Shown piece by piece: positions 20,570 through 33,050 of a DNA stretch of 64,000 nt. Source of the DNA: Paraphaeosphaeria minitans (lineage: Eukaryota; Ascomycota; Dothideomycetes; Pleosporales; Didymosphaeriaceae); the NCBI GenBank assembly GCA_015832175.1, contig WJXW01000010.1:744001-808000 (forward strand). The letters are read 5' to 3'. Numbering within the stretch: position 1 is the stretch's first letter; the number at the start of each line of letters is the position of its first letter. Made by a program: the position numbers and the translations under genes. Under the pieces are notes generated by a model. It was not told the DNA's origin. It worked only from the letters and a program-made list of their open reading frames with translations, and did no database searches.

Positions 20570-23500
20570 TTACTCGAACTGATTTTCGCGGTCTACCCAC
20601 ACATCCTCCAATTCTGCGAAGTTGTGGAAATGCAGCGGCCGATGTACGCCATCGTAGAACCGCGCCGGCGTGTCCAGCTTCACGTTCACCGGCCTCTTCT
20701 CCACCGCACCGAAAGCGCTGCCCAAGAAACTGTAGTTCCAAATGCCGTTGTCAGGGACCAGGAAGTAGCCGCGGATCTTGTCCGAGAGCAGAAGCTGGCA
20801 CTTCTCACCGAACGAGGTAGAGAAGCCAGACGGGTTGTCGGACATGGTGTCCTTGTTTTCGGCGCCCCACTTGTAGCCGGCTGGCGTGAGTGCCCAGGAT
20901 GCGAGTGAGACTGATCCAGGCGTGAATGAAACAGTCATTGAGACAGTCTTCTTGTCCCAGGTCGAGTGTGTGTTCATCAAACGAGCGTGCTGTGTTACGT
21001 CGCTAGCTTGCATGTAGGGAGGCTCGTTGCCGCTGACGGTGTGTATGATACCCAGAGGCTCAAGGTCGTTAAGGTATTCATGATGCGGCAGGGTCTTGGG
21101 CAGCTGCACATCGCGAGTGTTGCCGACCTGAGGAATCATGACGATGGTTACGATCTCCTTCACCTGGTCGTTGTCTCGTGGAGATCGGCCGTAGAGGTAG
21201 CCTGCAACCTGTACCCGCAAGTCTGCGATGGTGATGAATCGCTTCAGAACGTTCTTTGGCATGACATAGGTGAAGTGACCTTCTTCCTTGACATCTTCAG
21301 AGTTGATGTATATGTTGTTGGCACGTGTGCGCAGGTTCGACGTCGCCACTGCCCTGGTGCGCCATTCCGTCTTGGAAGCGAAAGATGCCTGTTCATATTG
21401 GGATGTTGTAGTGACGACCATCTCCTCGCCGTGGATGTTCTGTGTCTTTGTAGTCACAGCAGTAAGTTGTTGCTGCTCTTGCTGTTGCGCATCGATCTCG
21501 GCAGCCTGTTGACGTTGCATCGAAGGCGCTGAAATTTCCATTCCCAAAATGATGTCGCGCACTTCACTGCTAGTGAGCGATGAAGTGTTGACGTTGTTCT
21601 TCTTGCCGTAGTCGTTGAGGATGAGATCGCGAAGCGATACCTCGACCTTAATCCACTCGTCATCACCCAGTGTCGGCCAAATGTGATGCTCCTGTGTAAT
21701 GACCGTCTTGTCTGGGCGCAAGAGCAACTTGGTCTTGTCCTGGTTTACGTGTAAAGCGCGCAGAATGAGGATCAAACGCGAGAATGCCGTGTAAGACGAG
21801 ATTGTCTTCAGCCATTCATCGTAAAGGTTGAAGAGCACCATCTGAGGTCCGGTCGCGCGAAGGATCATGTCACCAAGTTTCTCAACCTTCATGGCAGCCT
21901 GGAAAGGAAGTTGCAGCTCCGAGGCACGGATAGAAATGTTGGGGAAGTCAAGCAAGTGAACCTCGAGGGGATCGAGCAGACCCTTTCGCGTGACAATGAG
22001 CTGCTTCGGCTGTTCTTCAACGGGCAGAGATCGGATGAGAGCTGCAACTTCTTCTGCAGTCTTCCATTTGGCTAACTGACCGAGACGCTTCTGTCCAGCC
22101 CAGACACTAGTGTGAATGATCTTCAGGAAGAGCTGTCCGGTTCGAGGGTTGAAGATGAAGATGGCACCGTTGATAGGCTTGGTGGTCAAGTTACCCTCAA
22201 AGGTCTTGTGGATAGTGACACGATAGACGTTGGTGTCGTCAATGAACAGCTGAACCTGGTTGCTAAACAGCTCGGAGTAGTTCTGCGAGTTTAAGAATTC
22301 TTGGTTGCTCTCAGAAGCGTATAATTGTAGACCCTTCCGGATACGCTCGCGAAGGACGTAGAGAGCAGGATTGGCCTTCATGACCTTCGCCATTGCCTGT
22401 TGCACAAGCTGCTTGAGACCTGGAAAATACTGGCCGTATGCCGAGTACAAATTGTAAGCCAGATCAATTGCAATCATCAGACCAGTAGCCGATGGGTAGA
22501 TGCTCATGCTGTCTTGAGTGTAGTCAAGGTACTTGGCGCGAACGTAGCGCTCAATGTCATGGGAGTCGTAATCTCCGTAACGCAATTGAACATCGATCCA
22601 GAACTTGTTCGTCGTAGTAGCGCCCATTTGGTCCTTGTTGTCTTGAAGCGGGGATGGGTTTGACACACTCCACTTGTGGCTGGCGAACAGCAAGATATCA
22701 GCGCATGAGCTGTTCATCTTGTACGATTTACGAGGGTGGATGGTTTCCTTCTGCACCGTCTCGATGCCCAAAGCTTCCAATTCTTGGTCGAAGACCTGGC
22801 ACAAATCCATTACGACCGACTCGTGAATCTTCTGCCACAAATGGGCGCGGAAAATCTGGATCAAGGAGATCTTCAGTGTAGGAATTTTGCCGTGCAAGAA
22901 GATACCAGTCAAATCAAGCTGGACCTGGAAACCAACGTAGACGTTGGCGCGGTTGATCGTGGGAGACCACCACAGGGTGAACCGACGGTTGGGAATTTGG
23001 TTCAAACCGGATCGTTGGGCATTCGTGAGCTTCTTGAACTTCATAGACTATGAAACATTAGTACATTTAGAACAAAGAAGGATTGGAGGGAACCAACCTC
23101 TTCGAATCCAGACGCTTTTTCCCAGAACAGACCCTCCCAGGATGGGAAAGCAGTCGCCTTGAAAAGTGTGTGCTCAAGTATAGTCTCGACACCCCCAAGA
23201 GCCTGAATGACGTCCGTCCTGTAGGCATTGAGATTCCACAGCTTGCCATCGTGTCGCTGGCTCGTCCACCAGAATGGGTTACTCTTCATATGTTGGTAGA
23301 TCTTGAACTCGGTCCTTGCTCGGAAACCCTTGTCGAAACTGAGAGTGCTACGGTCCTTCTGGAAAAGAGTGTTAATACGAGGAAGACCTCGGTCCCAACT
23401 GTCCTCCAAATCCTCCAATGTTAGTCGTCGGTTCTGTTGATGCGCTTCTTGCCGCTTCTGGGAATATTCCATCCACACACGTTGCGAGTCAATGAATTCG

Positions 23501-26500
23501 GATTCCCACGGAATAATATAGCGGAAGATGTTCGGGATCAATGTCTCCTCGTCGTGTGACATACCAGCACGGAAGTGCGTAATTCCAGTATCGGTCTGCT
23601 TGAACCATCGCTTGTCACTGGCAGGGATCAGGATGTGTGATCCCGAGATCATACCAAGGCCACCCAGTTCCTTTGGAGTATAGAAGACTGCTGGAGGGAA
23701 TCGTGAAGGCATCTTGGAGTTCAGGCCGATCTTGACACGCGTCTGAATCTTGGTCTCACACTTGACAATGGTGTCAAGGAGGTTAACGGTTGACACAGCT
23801 GCCTCGCGGTAGTACGTGAACAGCGCAATAAGTGTAGTGTTCCACTTGTTCGCAATCTTGGTAAACGTCGTTGATCCGGAGGACATCAGAATCTGCCGAA
23901 TGCGGTTGTTGAACTTCTGGATATCCTCTTCCGTCACCTGAAGGAAGGCATGTGCGGTGCGCTCTTTCGTGGCGTTGTCAACGAGTGACCACACACTGTC
24001 CTTCGTAGGGAACTCCTCGTTGAGGTTGCGAATCTTGGGCAAGATGCGCACTTCGAACCCGTTCATAGAGAAAAGAAGGTTGGGATTGTCGCGACTGTAT
24101 ACGCTCGCGAAAGTATCATCCCACTCGATAGTGGTGATCGAGCGAGGCAGGCGGTTCTTTAGGTCCCAGAATACAGCACGTCCGAGGTTGACATCGTGAC
24201 GCATCAATCGCATCCTGGAGTCGCGAGGCCAGCACTTCTTGTTGCGATACCCAATGACGTTCTCAAAGTTGGGGTCAGGATTCTCGGTCAAAAATCGCTG
24301 AATCAGGTCCCTCGATTCCTCAGCGGTGAATCGGAAGAACACCCAGATACGATCAATATATCTGGTGTAGAGACGAATGGGGTGGCGAACCTCAGTTTCC
24401 TTGTCCTTGAATTGGAGGAAGTCATTCGGGCTCTCCGGAGCACCTGCGATCTCATTCGCTCGCTGCAAACCAAGCAGTAGGATATCCAAGACAAGTCCGT
24501 AGAACTGAAAGACAAAGCCAGAAAACTGTAGACCTCGAATCATGCCGTAGGCATTGACGTGATTCATGTCTTTGTAGTTGAGCTGAACGTTGTTCTTGGC
24601 CGTGATGTAGTCTGCGAGATTGTGGTCCATGATCAATCGTAGCAAACGGTTGAGCAGCGTCAGATCCATCTTCTCATACACCTTGGACAATTGAGTCTCA
24701 ATCAAGACGTTGCATTGTCCATCTTCATGTTCCCAGACTTGGTCCAGATTGTTGATACCCTGGGCCCACTTATAGGTGAGTAAGGGTGGTACTTCGGAAT
24801 CTGAAGGCTTGACCCAGCCTGGGAACAGATGCCGCTGGTCAGCCTGATACCAGAGATATTGATCGAGATAGGCGTCCGTGATCTTCTCCATCGGCTCGAT
24901 ATCGTATACTGGATTGATCGTGCTGTAATTGTCGTTCATATCGATGCCAACCTCCTTGAATGCTCGCTGCGTCAACAAGAATCGCTTGATCCTAGCCAAA
25001 GTCGTGCCTGGGGAGTCGTAAGCCTGCTCGATGAGTGCAAGTTCTTCACGCTGACTCTGGTTTAGGCGACCCTTTACCGAGTACGCTTCACGCAGACGCT
25101 CAAGTGCAAGGATGAGAATCTTTGTGTCGTGCTTGTAGGAGACGCTAGGGAAAGGAATCGGTTGAAACTTCCGCGCCTCCAACCAATGCACCATCGTAGT
25201 GTAGATGGCGACAGCTTCCTCTGACGAGACGTAGGGACCGTCTTTCATGTAATTGTGTTGACGTTCCTGCTCAGCCTTCAACCACAGGCGCGTCAGTCTT
25301 CCCAGGTTCTTCTTCGCGACCGTCTTGTCGACAGTGGCGCCTCGCCGAATGCGCTCGCGGTTATAATGTGCGACAGAGATCCACCAATCGGCCTTGCTCT
25401 TGACGTAACGAAGGATAATGTTCTCGATTGGCGCCGGTAGACCTGGGACCTTCCATGGAATGTTACTCTTCCAGCATCTCCAGGCTTCTGAAAGATGCTG
25501 TAGCACAGTATTGACCTTATTTTGCTTGATACCTTCCGGCATCATGTCCATGAGATCGCTCATAACGGCAGCGCGAAGTTCGAGATCGAAGTGAGACTCC
25601 ACACGCTGCTTGGTGACCGTCTTCGCAACACCCTTGCTGTGGCGCCCTTCAAATTGTCGAGAAAGAAGGTTGCCGAGCCATCGCTCCAACAGTGGGATAA
25701 TACCACGCATGAAGAACAGCCAGACTCTCCATGCCGGCGCCCAGAAACCGCATCCAGGACCTTTGCCGACGGGACCAGAGTTGAATCGATAGTAAATGAG
25801 ATGCTTCAGATCCTTGCACGACCGGATTTGGTGCATCAATTTGTACTTGTAGCGGTACATTCCTGTGAGCTGGCCAACGTGGTTGAAAGCGTAGAGAATA
25901 CCATCAGCAAGTTGGAAAGCATCGATATTTCCGAGGCGGTACTGCACCTGGGCATCGACAATCAACTTGGTCAGACGCAGGATCTCACGCATCAAGTGGA
26001 AGGCGTTTCCGAAACGCGACTTCTTTCGTTCTTTAGTGGTGAGCGTCTTCACTGGCTTGAGGTTGAAGTTGTAGTCGAGATGCAGGTATGTAAGGTTTTT
26101 TCGGTGAATGAGCAGGTTCAACATATTGAAACCCTGCCGGCAGACCTGCAGACCGGCCTCTACCCAGTCGATCTTAGTTTGTTGGAAGAACTTCGTGCTT
26201 TTCAGCGTCGTCATCAGGTTCTGTTTGTTTTGCGCTTTCGAAGGCCGGTTATGGAGCTCATTCAACACGTAAGTCTTGAGAAGCTTCTGGTACGAGACTC
26301 GGACCTTGACGGGCTGTCCAGCGGGAACGTGCTCGAGATACCACTGCTTCACAAGAGGAACATCTTGCGCTCGTACCATCCTGCCTGAGCGCTTGTCGAA
26401 AGGATGCGGTGCCCACCACAAAGCAATTGCTGAAGCTGTCTCATCTGTGTAGAGCTCCTCTTCGGCCATGAAAGGCTCTACCTCGTCAGGGAGTTGGAAG

Positions 26501-27735
26501 TCATCTTCGTCATCCTCGTTATTTCCGTATCCGAAGACCTCATCCTCGTGGCTGACCGTGATGTTGGTTGGCGCTACCGCACGCAAGGAGATCGGATTGA
26601 TTATGGGATCGAAGTAGAATGCCGGAAGATCAGGGTTATCGCTGCGAACATACACAACTTGGGGGTGAGAGTACCACGCAAGCTTGACGGATCGCGGAAG
26701 GGAATTGTAAAGAAATGGGAAAGATACACGATATTCGATTCGAATGGGAGATCGGAAGATGATGCGGTCGATCGCATTAAACTCGCCGAAGTCCTCGTCG
26801 TTGGGGTCGATATCCTTGTAAAGTGGCTCGAAACGGGGTCCTCCGGGGATTGCCACGTTGAGGGCTTTCGCGGTCAGGAAACTGTCCTGGTCGAACATGT
26901 GAAAATAGTTCTTGTCCACTAAATCGCTGAGTAACTTGTCGCTTAGACGATAAAGTGTGGCCATTTGAGGCAGATCCAGATTCCACTTTTCATAGCTTGG
27001 TCCATTGACATGCGGTGTATCGAGCAACGGTCGGTGGTCGTAGAACCAGTCATACACCGGACCATCATCATCTTCATCCAGCTCCAACTGAATCGGTTCC
27101 AATGGCTCCACGTCCTCGATGTTCTCTGAGTACGACATAGGAGGTTCTTCATCATCGAATGGCGGGAATCGCATGCGCTTGAAATGCCGTCGGTCGCTCT
27201 TTTCCTTACGCATCGCAATCCACATTGCGGCCCATTGCGCATGGAAGACGGGCTCAATCACGCGTGGCACTTCATTGACCAAAGTCAAACATCCGTTTGT
27301 GTGGTAAAGGACCTTGACGTCGCGTCTGCTCTCCCATGGCATGGGCATGTTCTCCAGCAACTTCAGAACAGCATGAGGCATAAACTTGAGCGCACCCAAG
27401 TAGCTTCGCTTGTCGCTTGTGAACTTCTTCTGCGAAACATCTCCAATGTCCCTAAAAACTTTGCGCAAGTGCTCTGGGGGAAGATCCGCCTTTTGTGTCT
27501 CAACAAACCCTGCCTTTCTCCTTTCGCCAAACCTCTGGCGTTGTCGCCGCAACCAGTCCTTCTTCTTCTGCGCAAACTTTGCTACCTGTGGGTCGACGGG
27601 CGGTCGTAGGCCAGGGGGACCGACAGTGCCAGGAGGTCCTGGGGGAGGGGGAGGTGGGGGAAGAGCTCCGAACGAAGAGCCAGGCGCCCCTGGAGGGGGA
27701 GGCGGCGGTGGCGGCGGCGGCGGCGGGAAAGCCAT
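20570..27735 (-). CDS. PRP8: pre-mRNA-splicing factor Prp8, U5 snRNP core
   Basis: Prp8 is the central scaffold of the spliceosome active site. Minus-strand exons are 27735-23098 and 23047-20570, separated by a 50-nt intron (GTTGGT, branch CTAAT, TAG); the product is 2371 residues, a normal length. The N-terminus is the usual poly-proline tract, encoded by a GGC-rich run, followed by [20 protein letters not shown]. Nearly every block is highly conserved, for example [20 protein letters not shown] in the thumb/linker area. The RNase H-like region and the C-terminal MPN/Jab1 domain (about residues 2100-2350, with [20 protein letters not shown]) are intact, and the end is [14 protein letters not shown]. 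No intein is present. The gene is divergent from RPL34 across about 730 bases. Confidence 0.98.
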
Positions 27736-28464
27736 CGTGGATTACACGACTAAATGTCTTGCGAGAGTCAGCGGGATGGACTGGAGGTCGATCAGAGCCA
27801 GCGTCGTGATAGTGCTGGAAGCGGCAGCGGAAATTCAATTCACACGGATAACGGGCTTTGCAGTATGGTATAACAATCGTCCGAGATGGGGTGGTTTACC
27901 TTGTGGCCCAGCTACAGCTTGCGCTGAAGCGGAAGACGGATTGATGCGCTTGTCGCGACGCAAGCCTTGGAGCTTTACTTACAGCTCTCTAGGCGGGCCG
28001 TCGGTTGGCGCGCAACGGTCGAAAGAGTGTTGTTGCGACCGCGCAAGGAGGTATCCGTCGGAAACAGACGCGTTGCAAAGAAATTGATACCCCACGCGAT
28101 GGAGGGACTCGCGATACACAGCAAGTGGCGGGTGATTATATCTTTTCTCCTGCGCGCAAGGCCGTAGCAGGCTCACGTGACACTTGGCGCGTAGCTAGCG
28201 GCTGCGCGAATAATTAAGCGAGGGAAGGCGCTCCCACACACGATTCCGAGCCATCGCGAAACTCCACGACCGTCGACAACAGCAACACCCGCGGTAAGTC
28301 TGCCCCAACGCGCACCCGCCGCTCCCTGCGATACTAATTCTTCTCGCCAGATCAGGTACGAATACCCCTCCACCGCTCGCATACACACATTTTATCGCAT
28401 ATCGGACGCCGCTCACACGCACCGCAGTAATTCCTCCGTCCGAATCTTCGGGAACACCATCAAA
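27736..28464. promoter_or_regulatory. divergent PRP8/RPL34 upstream region
   Basis: Two essential RNA-machinery genes share this region. CACGTG occurs at 28174-28179 and TCGACAAC at 28273-28280, the same motif pair seen upstream of RPS19. Two candidate introns in the RPL34 leader are visible: 28294-28350 (GTAAGT, branch TACTAAT, CCAG) and 28356-28427 (GTACGA to GCAG). They would leave a 5-nt leader exon (ATCAG) between them. A single longer intron, 28294-28427, is the alternative. Confidence 0.45.
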
Positions 28465-28943
28465 ATGCCGTCCACTAGACTCACCTACGTACGTTTGCCT
28501 GCACCCGAGGGCTTCCAGGAGCCGCAATACCAGAACTGTTTAGCTGTTGGGAACTCGAAACTGACCATGGGCAGCGCCGACGGGCCCCGTACAACACCAC
28601 CAGCAACAATGTGCGCGTGATCAAGACCCCCGGTGGCCAGCTCCGATACCTCCACATCAAGAAGAAGGGCACTGCTCCCAAGTGCGGTGTATGTGTAGAC
28701 ATTCCATATACCATGGGCTTTTGTTAACGAATTCAGGACTGCGGTACCAAGCTCCCCGGTATCCCCGCCCTCCGCCCCCGCGAGTACGCCACCATCTCCC
28801 GCCCCAAGAAGACCGTCCAGCGTGCCTACGGTGGCTCGCGATGCGCCAACTGCGTCCAGGACCGCATCGTCCGCGCTTTCCTCATTGAGGAGCAGAAAGT
28901 CGTGAAGAAGGTGCTCAAGGAGTCGCAGCAGAAGAAGCGTTAA
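28465..28943 (+). CDS. RPL34: 60S ribosomal protein L34 (eL34)
   Basis: This is a large-subunit ribosomal protein. Exons are 28465-28488, 28575-28688 and 28737-28943 (114 residues); both introns are GT-AG (86 and 48 nt). The first exon codes only MPSTRLTY, then [20 protein letters not shown] follows. The zinc-ribbon cysteines are visible in [19 protein letters not shown] and in [20 protein letters not shown]. The end is lysine-rich (SQQKKR). The first intron right after the RRR-preceding Tyr is common for L34 genes. The gene is complete and divergent from PRP8. Confidence 0.96.
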
Positions 28944-29861
28944 GGGGTTATGATCGTCGGAGTGATTGAGAACAGGGCATTCGGTGTTCATGTGCATTAC
29001 GGGCAATTCCTGGATCAGGCGGGCTTTAGGAATTACGATATCAAGGCGATTTCTGCATTACGCTCGAGCGTCCCAGAACAATTCGCTTAGTAGAACAAAA
29101 AACTACTGAGAAGCCAAGTTTTCTCTCCAGTCGTCCCGTCGATGGTGAATGCGATGGTGTTATGATACTGGGGATGCACGTCTACCAGCAACCTCGGTAG
29201 TATCCAGATTACACAATGACACACGAGCTCCATGGGACTATGAGAGCTCTCTGCTCGACGGCTGCCCTTCCGAAACCAGGGAGCATTTCTGACCGGCATT
29301 GCGGAGCTTGCACTTCTACATGGAATATGATGCTATGTCCAGCCATCAACGGTCGTCGCAAGACATGATGATTGCGTCTGGTAGCTAACGTGTTCATTGT
29401 CGCGCCGTGGTCTCGACATGAGTGACATGAACAATTCATGAAGATGCAGGCAGGCCGGTCTCCACTACTTCCACTCTTGGGAGGTTTGCCGGAAGTGGGC
29501 CAGCTGCGTTGGTGCCATTGGTCACTGCGGAGATGCCTTTGCTGGCGGCTGTCCCAGGCTTCAGCCTGCAACGGCCACAGTTCTCGCGGACAGATGATGA
29601 GTCAGTTGGGGCGGCTGTCGTCGCCATACATATCAATGTCCGGGCTCCTGCATGAAGCCGGCCTGCCAACGTGACATGAGCGCCAACTCGGCACGTTCGT
29701 AGCAGCAATTGGTAGCTAAAGCGTGTTGTCAGTTGCCGTCCTGCCCACCTTTCGATTGCCCTGGTGCCATTTGAGTCTAGCTCAGCCTGCCCCGCCTTGG
29801 AATTCTTCCGCTCGTTGGAGCCGAACCCTCACTGCATGCGATATCGGGCACAACAACGGAA
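28944..29861. other. intergenic, upstream of the Zn2Cys6 regulator
   Basis: This is the 3' flank of RPL34 and the leader/promoter of the LEU3-like gene. Several short upstream ATGs occur after 29440, so upstream ORFs are possible, but none can be supported. No gene was seen. Confidence 0.5.
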
Positions 29862-32313
29862 ATGTTGTCCATGTCGCCCCAGACGCCAAACGGCGCGCAA
29901 GGGCATCCGTCAATCTCCTACGTCGCCAGCCCCACGAGCGCCCGCTCCCAGACGTTCAAGCGACCCGCCTCTAGCGACGACGAGGAAAACGGCGACGGTG
30001 GGAGTACGCGCCCCGGCAGCAGACGCAGCACTGTGGTGAAGCGCGCCTGCAACGAGTGTCGCCAGCAAAAGGTGCGTGCATGCGTCCCCGTCGAGTCAGT
30101 TGGATCGCGGATAGGGACATGTCAAGCCCGCTGTAACAGAACAGGCCCCCGCTGACTCTCGGCAGCTCAGGTGCAACGTCCAGCAGGACCCCTTCGTGAG
30201 CTGCGCGCGATGCCAGAAACAAGGCCTGAAATGCGTCATCGAGCCCAACTTCAAGCGCGTAGGAAAGCGCACTAGAAATGCCGAAATGGAGCGCGAGATG
30301 GAGCAATTGCGCAACCGTCTGGCCATGTACGAGAGCAGCGCGAACCACATGTCCATGGTCAGCACCCCGCAGCAGCAACAGATGGCAGACGGTCCATTTT
30401 CCGCGCCCGGCACGTTAAAGGTCAACGAGGACGATGCCTTCTTGCAGACGCAACACCAGCAGGTTGCCGCGACCTCGTTGCTAGACCTGCGGAGCGGATC
30501 GCCCATGATGCATTCACTCGAAAGCCTACGTCTGCCGCCGGCTCAGGTCACGGAGCTGTTCACCGAGTTCTTCGACAAGTACCACCGCTTCCTACCCTTC
30601 CTCGACCCCTTGCGCCAGCCCGAAGAGGTCCTCACCAAAGATAATAAGCTCCTCTTCTGGGCCATCGTCAGCGTTGGAGCGCGCCACTACAAGCGCGACC
30701 CGGGGCTGCTGAACCGCCTGAAGGACCCGTTGACGGACTTGATATGGAAGACGATCAAAGGCCAGACGAACCATCACGTAGTGAAAGCGCTGTGCCTTCT
30801 TTGCTATTGGCCGCTACCGCAGCATCGGACGGTCATGGATCCCACCTTCGTACTTTGCGGAGTTATGATGCAGGTCGCTATCCAGATCGGCCTGCACCAG
30901 CCAACGCATCCGCAGGATTTTTCGAGGACCAAGGTGCGACTGCAAAAGGAGGACATCCAAGATAGGCTGCGAACGTGGGCTGTCTGCAACATTGTGGCCC
31001 AGACGTGAGTTTCTCGTCCTATAACACATTGGATTGTAGCTGATGCATTGCAGCGTTTCCACAGGGCACGGTCAACCATCGATTACTCTACATGACAGCA
31101 CGTTGGACTTCAACATGGACGACGAGGAGCACGCCGGAACGCTGCCTCCCGATATTTTTGTCCGACTGCGTCAGGAAATGGCCGCGAGCCGCATTAACAA
31201 GCTCCTGTACTCCATGAATAACAATCGATTCTCTGAAGAAGCTGCAACGACATATATGGGTTTGGAAGCAGATCGTCTTCGGGAAGAGCGTGGAGCTTTT
31301 GATGGCGTCAATAAAGGTATGCTTACTTTTGAAGTCCTTGCAGCAATGTGACCCAGGAACTAACGAAAACAGAGCTGGAGGAACTACACCATTGTGCGGT
31401 CAGCTTACACTTGCATTTGTACTCTTTCTTCAACAGAGAAGCTCGCCTCGAGCGTCGCGATGATCTTGTCCAGCTATACTGGTCCGCGACCTCTTATCTC
31501 GATCGCGTGTTCAAGTTGCAACGCGACGGGCAGCTTATTCATACACCATATCATATCATGCAGCTGGCACTGGCAGCTGGTTTTGCCTTGCTCAAGCTTC
31601 TCAACTCGGATTTTGCGGCAAGACTGCCGTCCGACGGACGACAGTATGTTCTGCAGACTGTAGAGGCCTTGCGGAAATCCAAAGTCGAGACTAACGACTT
31701 GCTCGATCGCTTTGCGGAGGTTTTGGCTCAGCTATGGAAAGAGAGTTCTCGGGGACGTAGCTTGCATAGCATGTCTCAATCGCCTGTCGTTAGCAATCCC
31801 GGCGTCGCGAACATGTTCAACAACAATGTTCAGGCTCCTCAACAGCAACAGTCAAGCCATCGCAGGGATAGTTCAAGTAAGATTACTTTTCCACCTTCAA
31901 TCATGTCTCCATCTTGTAACTAACTTCTCATAGGTCTGCTCGAAGATCCTCTCGGCCTTATTGTTCGCAGTCGAATGAGCATGAGCGTCGTCTTCGATTG
32001 CGTATGGCGTTGGCGTGAGTCGCAAGTCAGTGGTGCTGCAGAGCAGCTAGACACGACAGTGCGAGAAAACCCGACAAATCCCGACAGTTCGTCCAACTCC
32101 ACGCCTCCACCAGGCATGGTTGTGGAGAACCCCGCCCACAGCCTTCCAAGTTTCAATCCGCATCTCAACACGCTCAGCATGCCAGCGCAACTACCGAATG
32201 GCTTAGCGAGCGCCAACAGCTACGAGTTCTTCGACTCCGTGAGTTGGATGCTCGAGGCACAGGACTGGAATAACCAGTATGGTGGGGTCTTCACCAATGA
32301 CTTTGGGTCTTAG
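29862..32313 (+). CDS. leuB: Zn(II)2Cys6 transcription factor, LEU3/LeuB-like
   Basis: This is a nuclear binuclear-zinc-cluster regulator. Exons are 29862-30071, 30166-31004, 31054-31316, 31373-31876 and 31934-32313 (731 residues). The zinc cluster is split by the first intron and reads KRACNECRQQK then LRCNVQQDPFVSCARCQKQG, with spacing C-X2-C-X6-C-X9-C-X2-C-X6-C. The following NFKRVGKRTRNAEMEREMEQ resembles the F-R-x-x-K-R-x-R-N linker of yeast Leu3, which supports the LEU3/LeuB call. A fungal transcription-factor middle domain follows (FFDKYHRFLPFLDPL, LCLLCYWPLPQHRTVMDPTF). The C-terminus is rich in Gln, Asn and Ser. Leu3 proteins sense alpha-isopropylmalate and control branched-chain amino acid genes. 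ILV3, a gene of that pathway, lies about 20 kb away. The start could also be the Met at 29871. Confidence 0.7.
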
Positions 32314-33050
32314 ACAGGCTCGTCGTCAGCTGGCCCAGACCCCTCGTATGAGCACCATACGAACCTAGATCAATTTCCCCTCCATCCGAGACTCAAGGTG
32401 TCCGCAGCTGACACTTGCCGATATATGTCGCTATTACTGGCCACAACGACTTGGGTAAGCCACTCGCTCAGTCTTGACACGTGTCATGTTTTGATTATCT
32501 TTTTCTTGGTACCGGGGCCCCTGTTATACCTTCATTTCCGGTCCTTTACCTTTTTCTACACATTGTCACTTTTGGGTATGCTTCGGATCTTTTAGCGAGG
32601 CGTTCAGGTGCCTAGGCGGCATTGTTCTACTGTTGTGGTATCGGTCTGTACTCCACGTGTAAAAGGGGGAATGGCCTGTGAGAGGAGGGCACTGTCAATG
32701 TTGGTCGGTCGACGAGAAATGTATATACGATCTGCGATGGGAGGGAGACCACCGGAAAGAGATGGACTCGAGGAACATTGATCGATGATGTTGCAGACGG
32801 CCGTCGAGACATGCATACGGGATTCTATATGTATGAATAGCCTAGGAGCGTTGGTGCTGGTGTAAATGTACCGAGCGCTCTTTCCTAACTTTGTACATGC
32901 TCCTTCTTTCCGCCCGAAGCGACAACGACAGCTGAGACGCTCTTGCCTGGCACGCAACACGCGCTACCGACGTGAACACCTTTTAAAGGTTACAACCATG
33001 TCCTTCCACTTACTCCAGCCTCAATTCATACCCTGCATCAGCGCTCGACC
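32314..33050. other. intergenic, no gene seen
   Basis: This is the 3' flank of the regulator and upstream region of the next gene. Pyrimidine-rich and AT-rich stretches occur around 32450-32600. No gene was supported. Confidence 0.5.

Noticed and set aside
20570..27735. Possible Prp8 intein
   Set aside because: The reading frame has normal Prp8 length with no inserted hedgehog/intein-like block at any conserved site.
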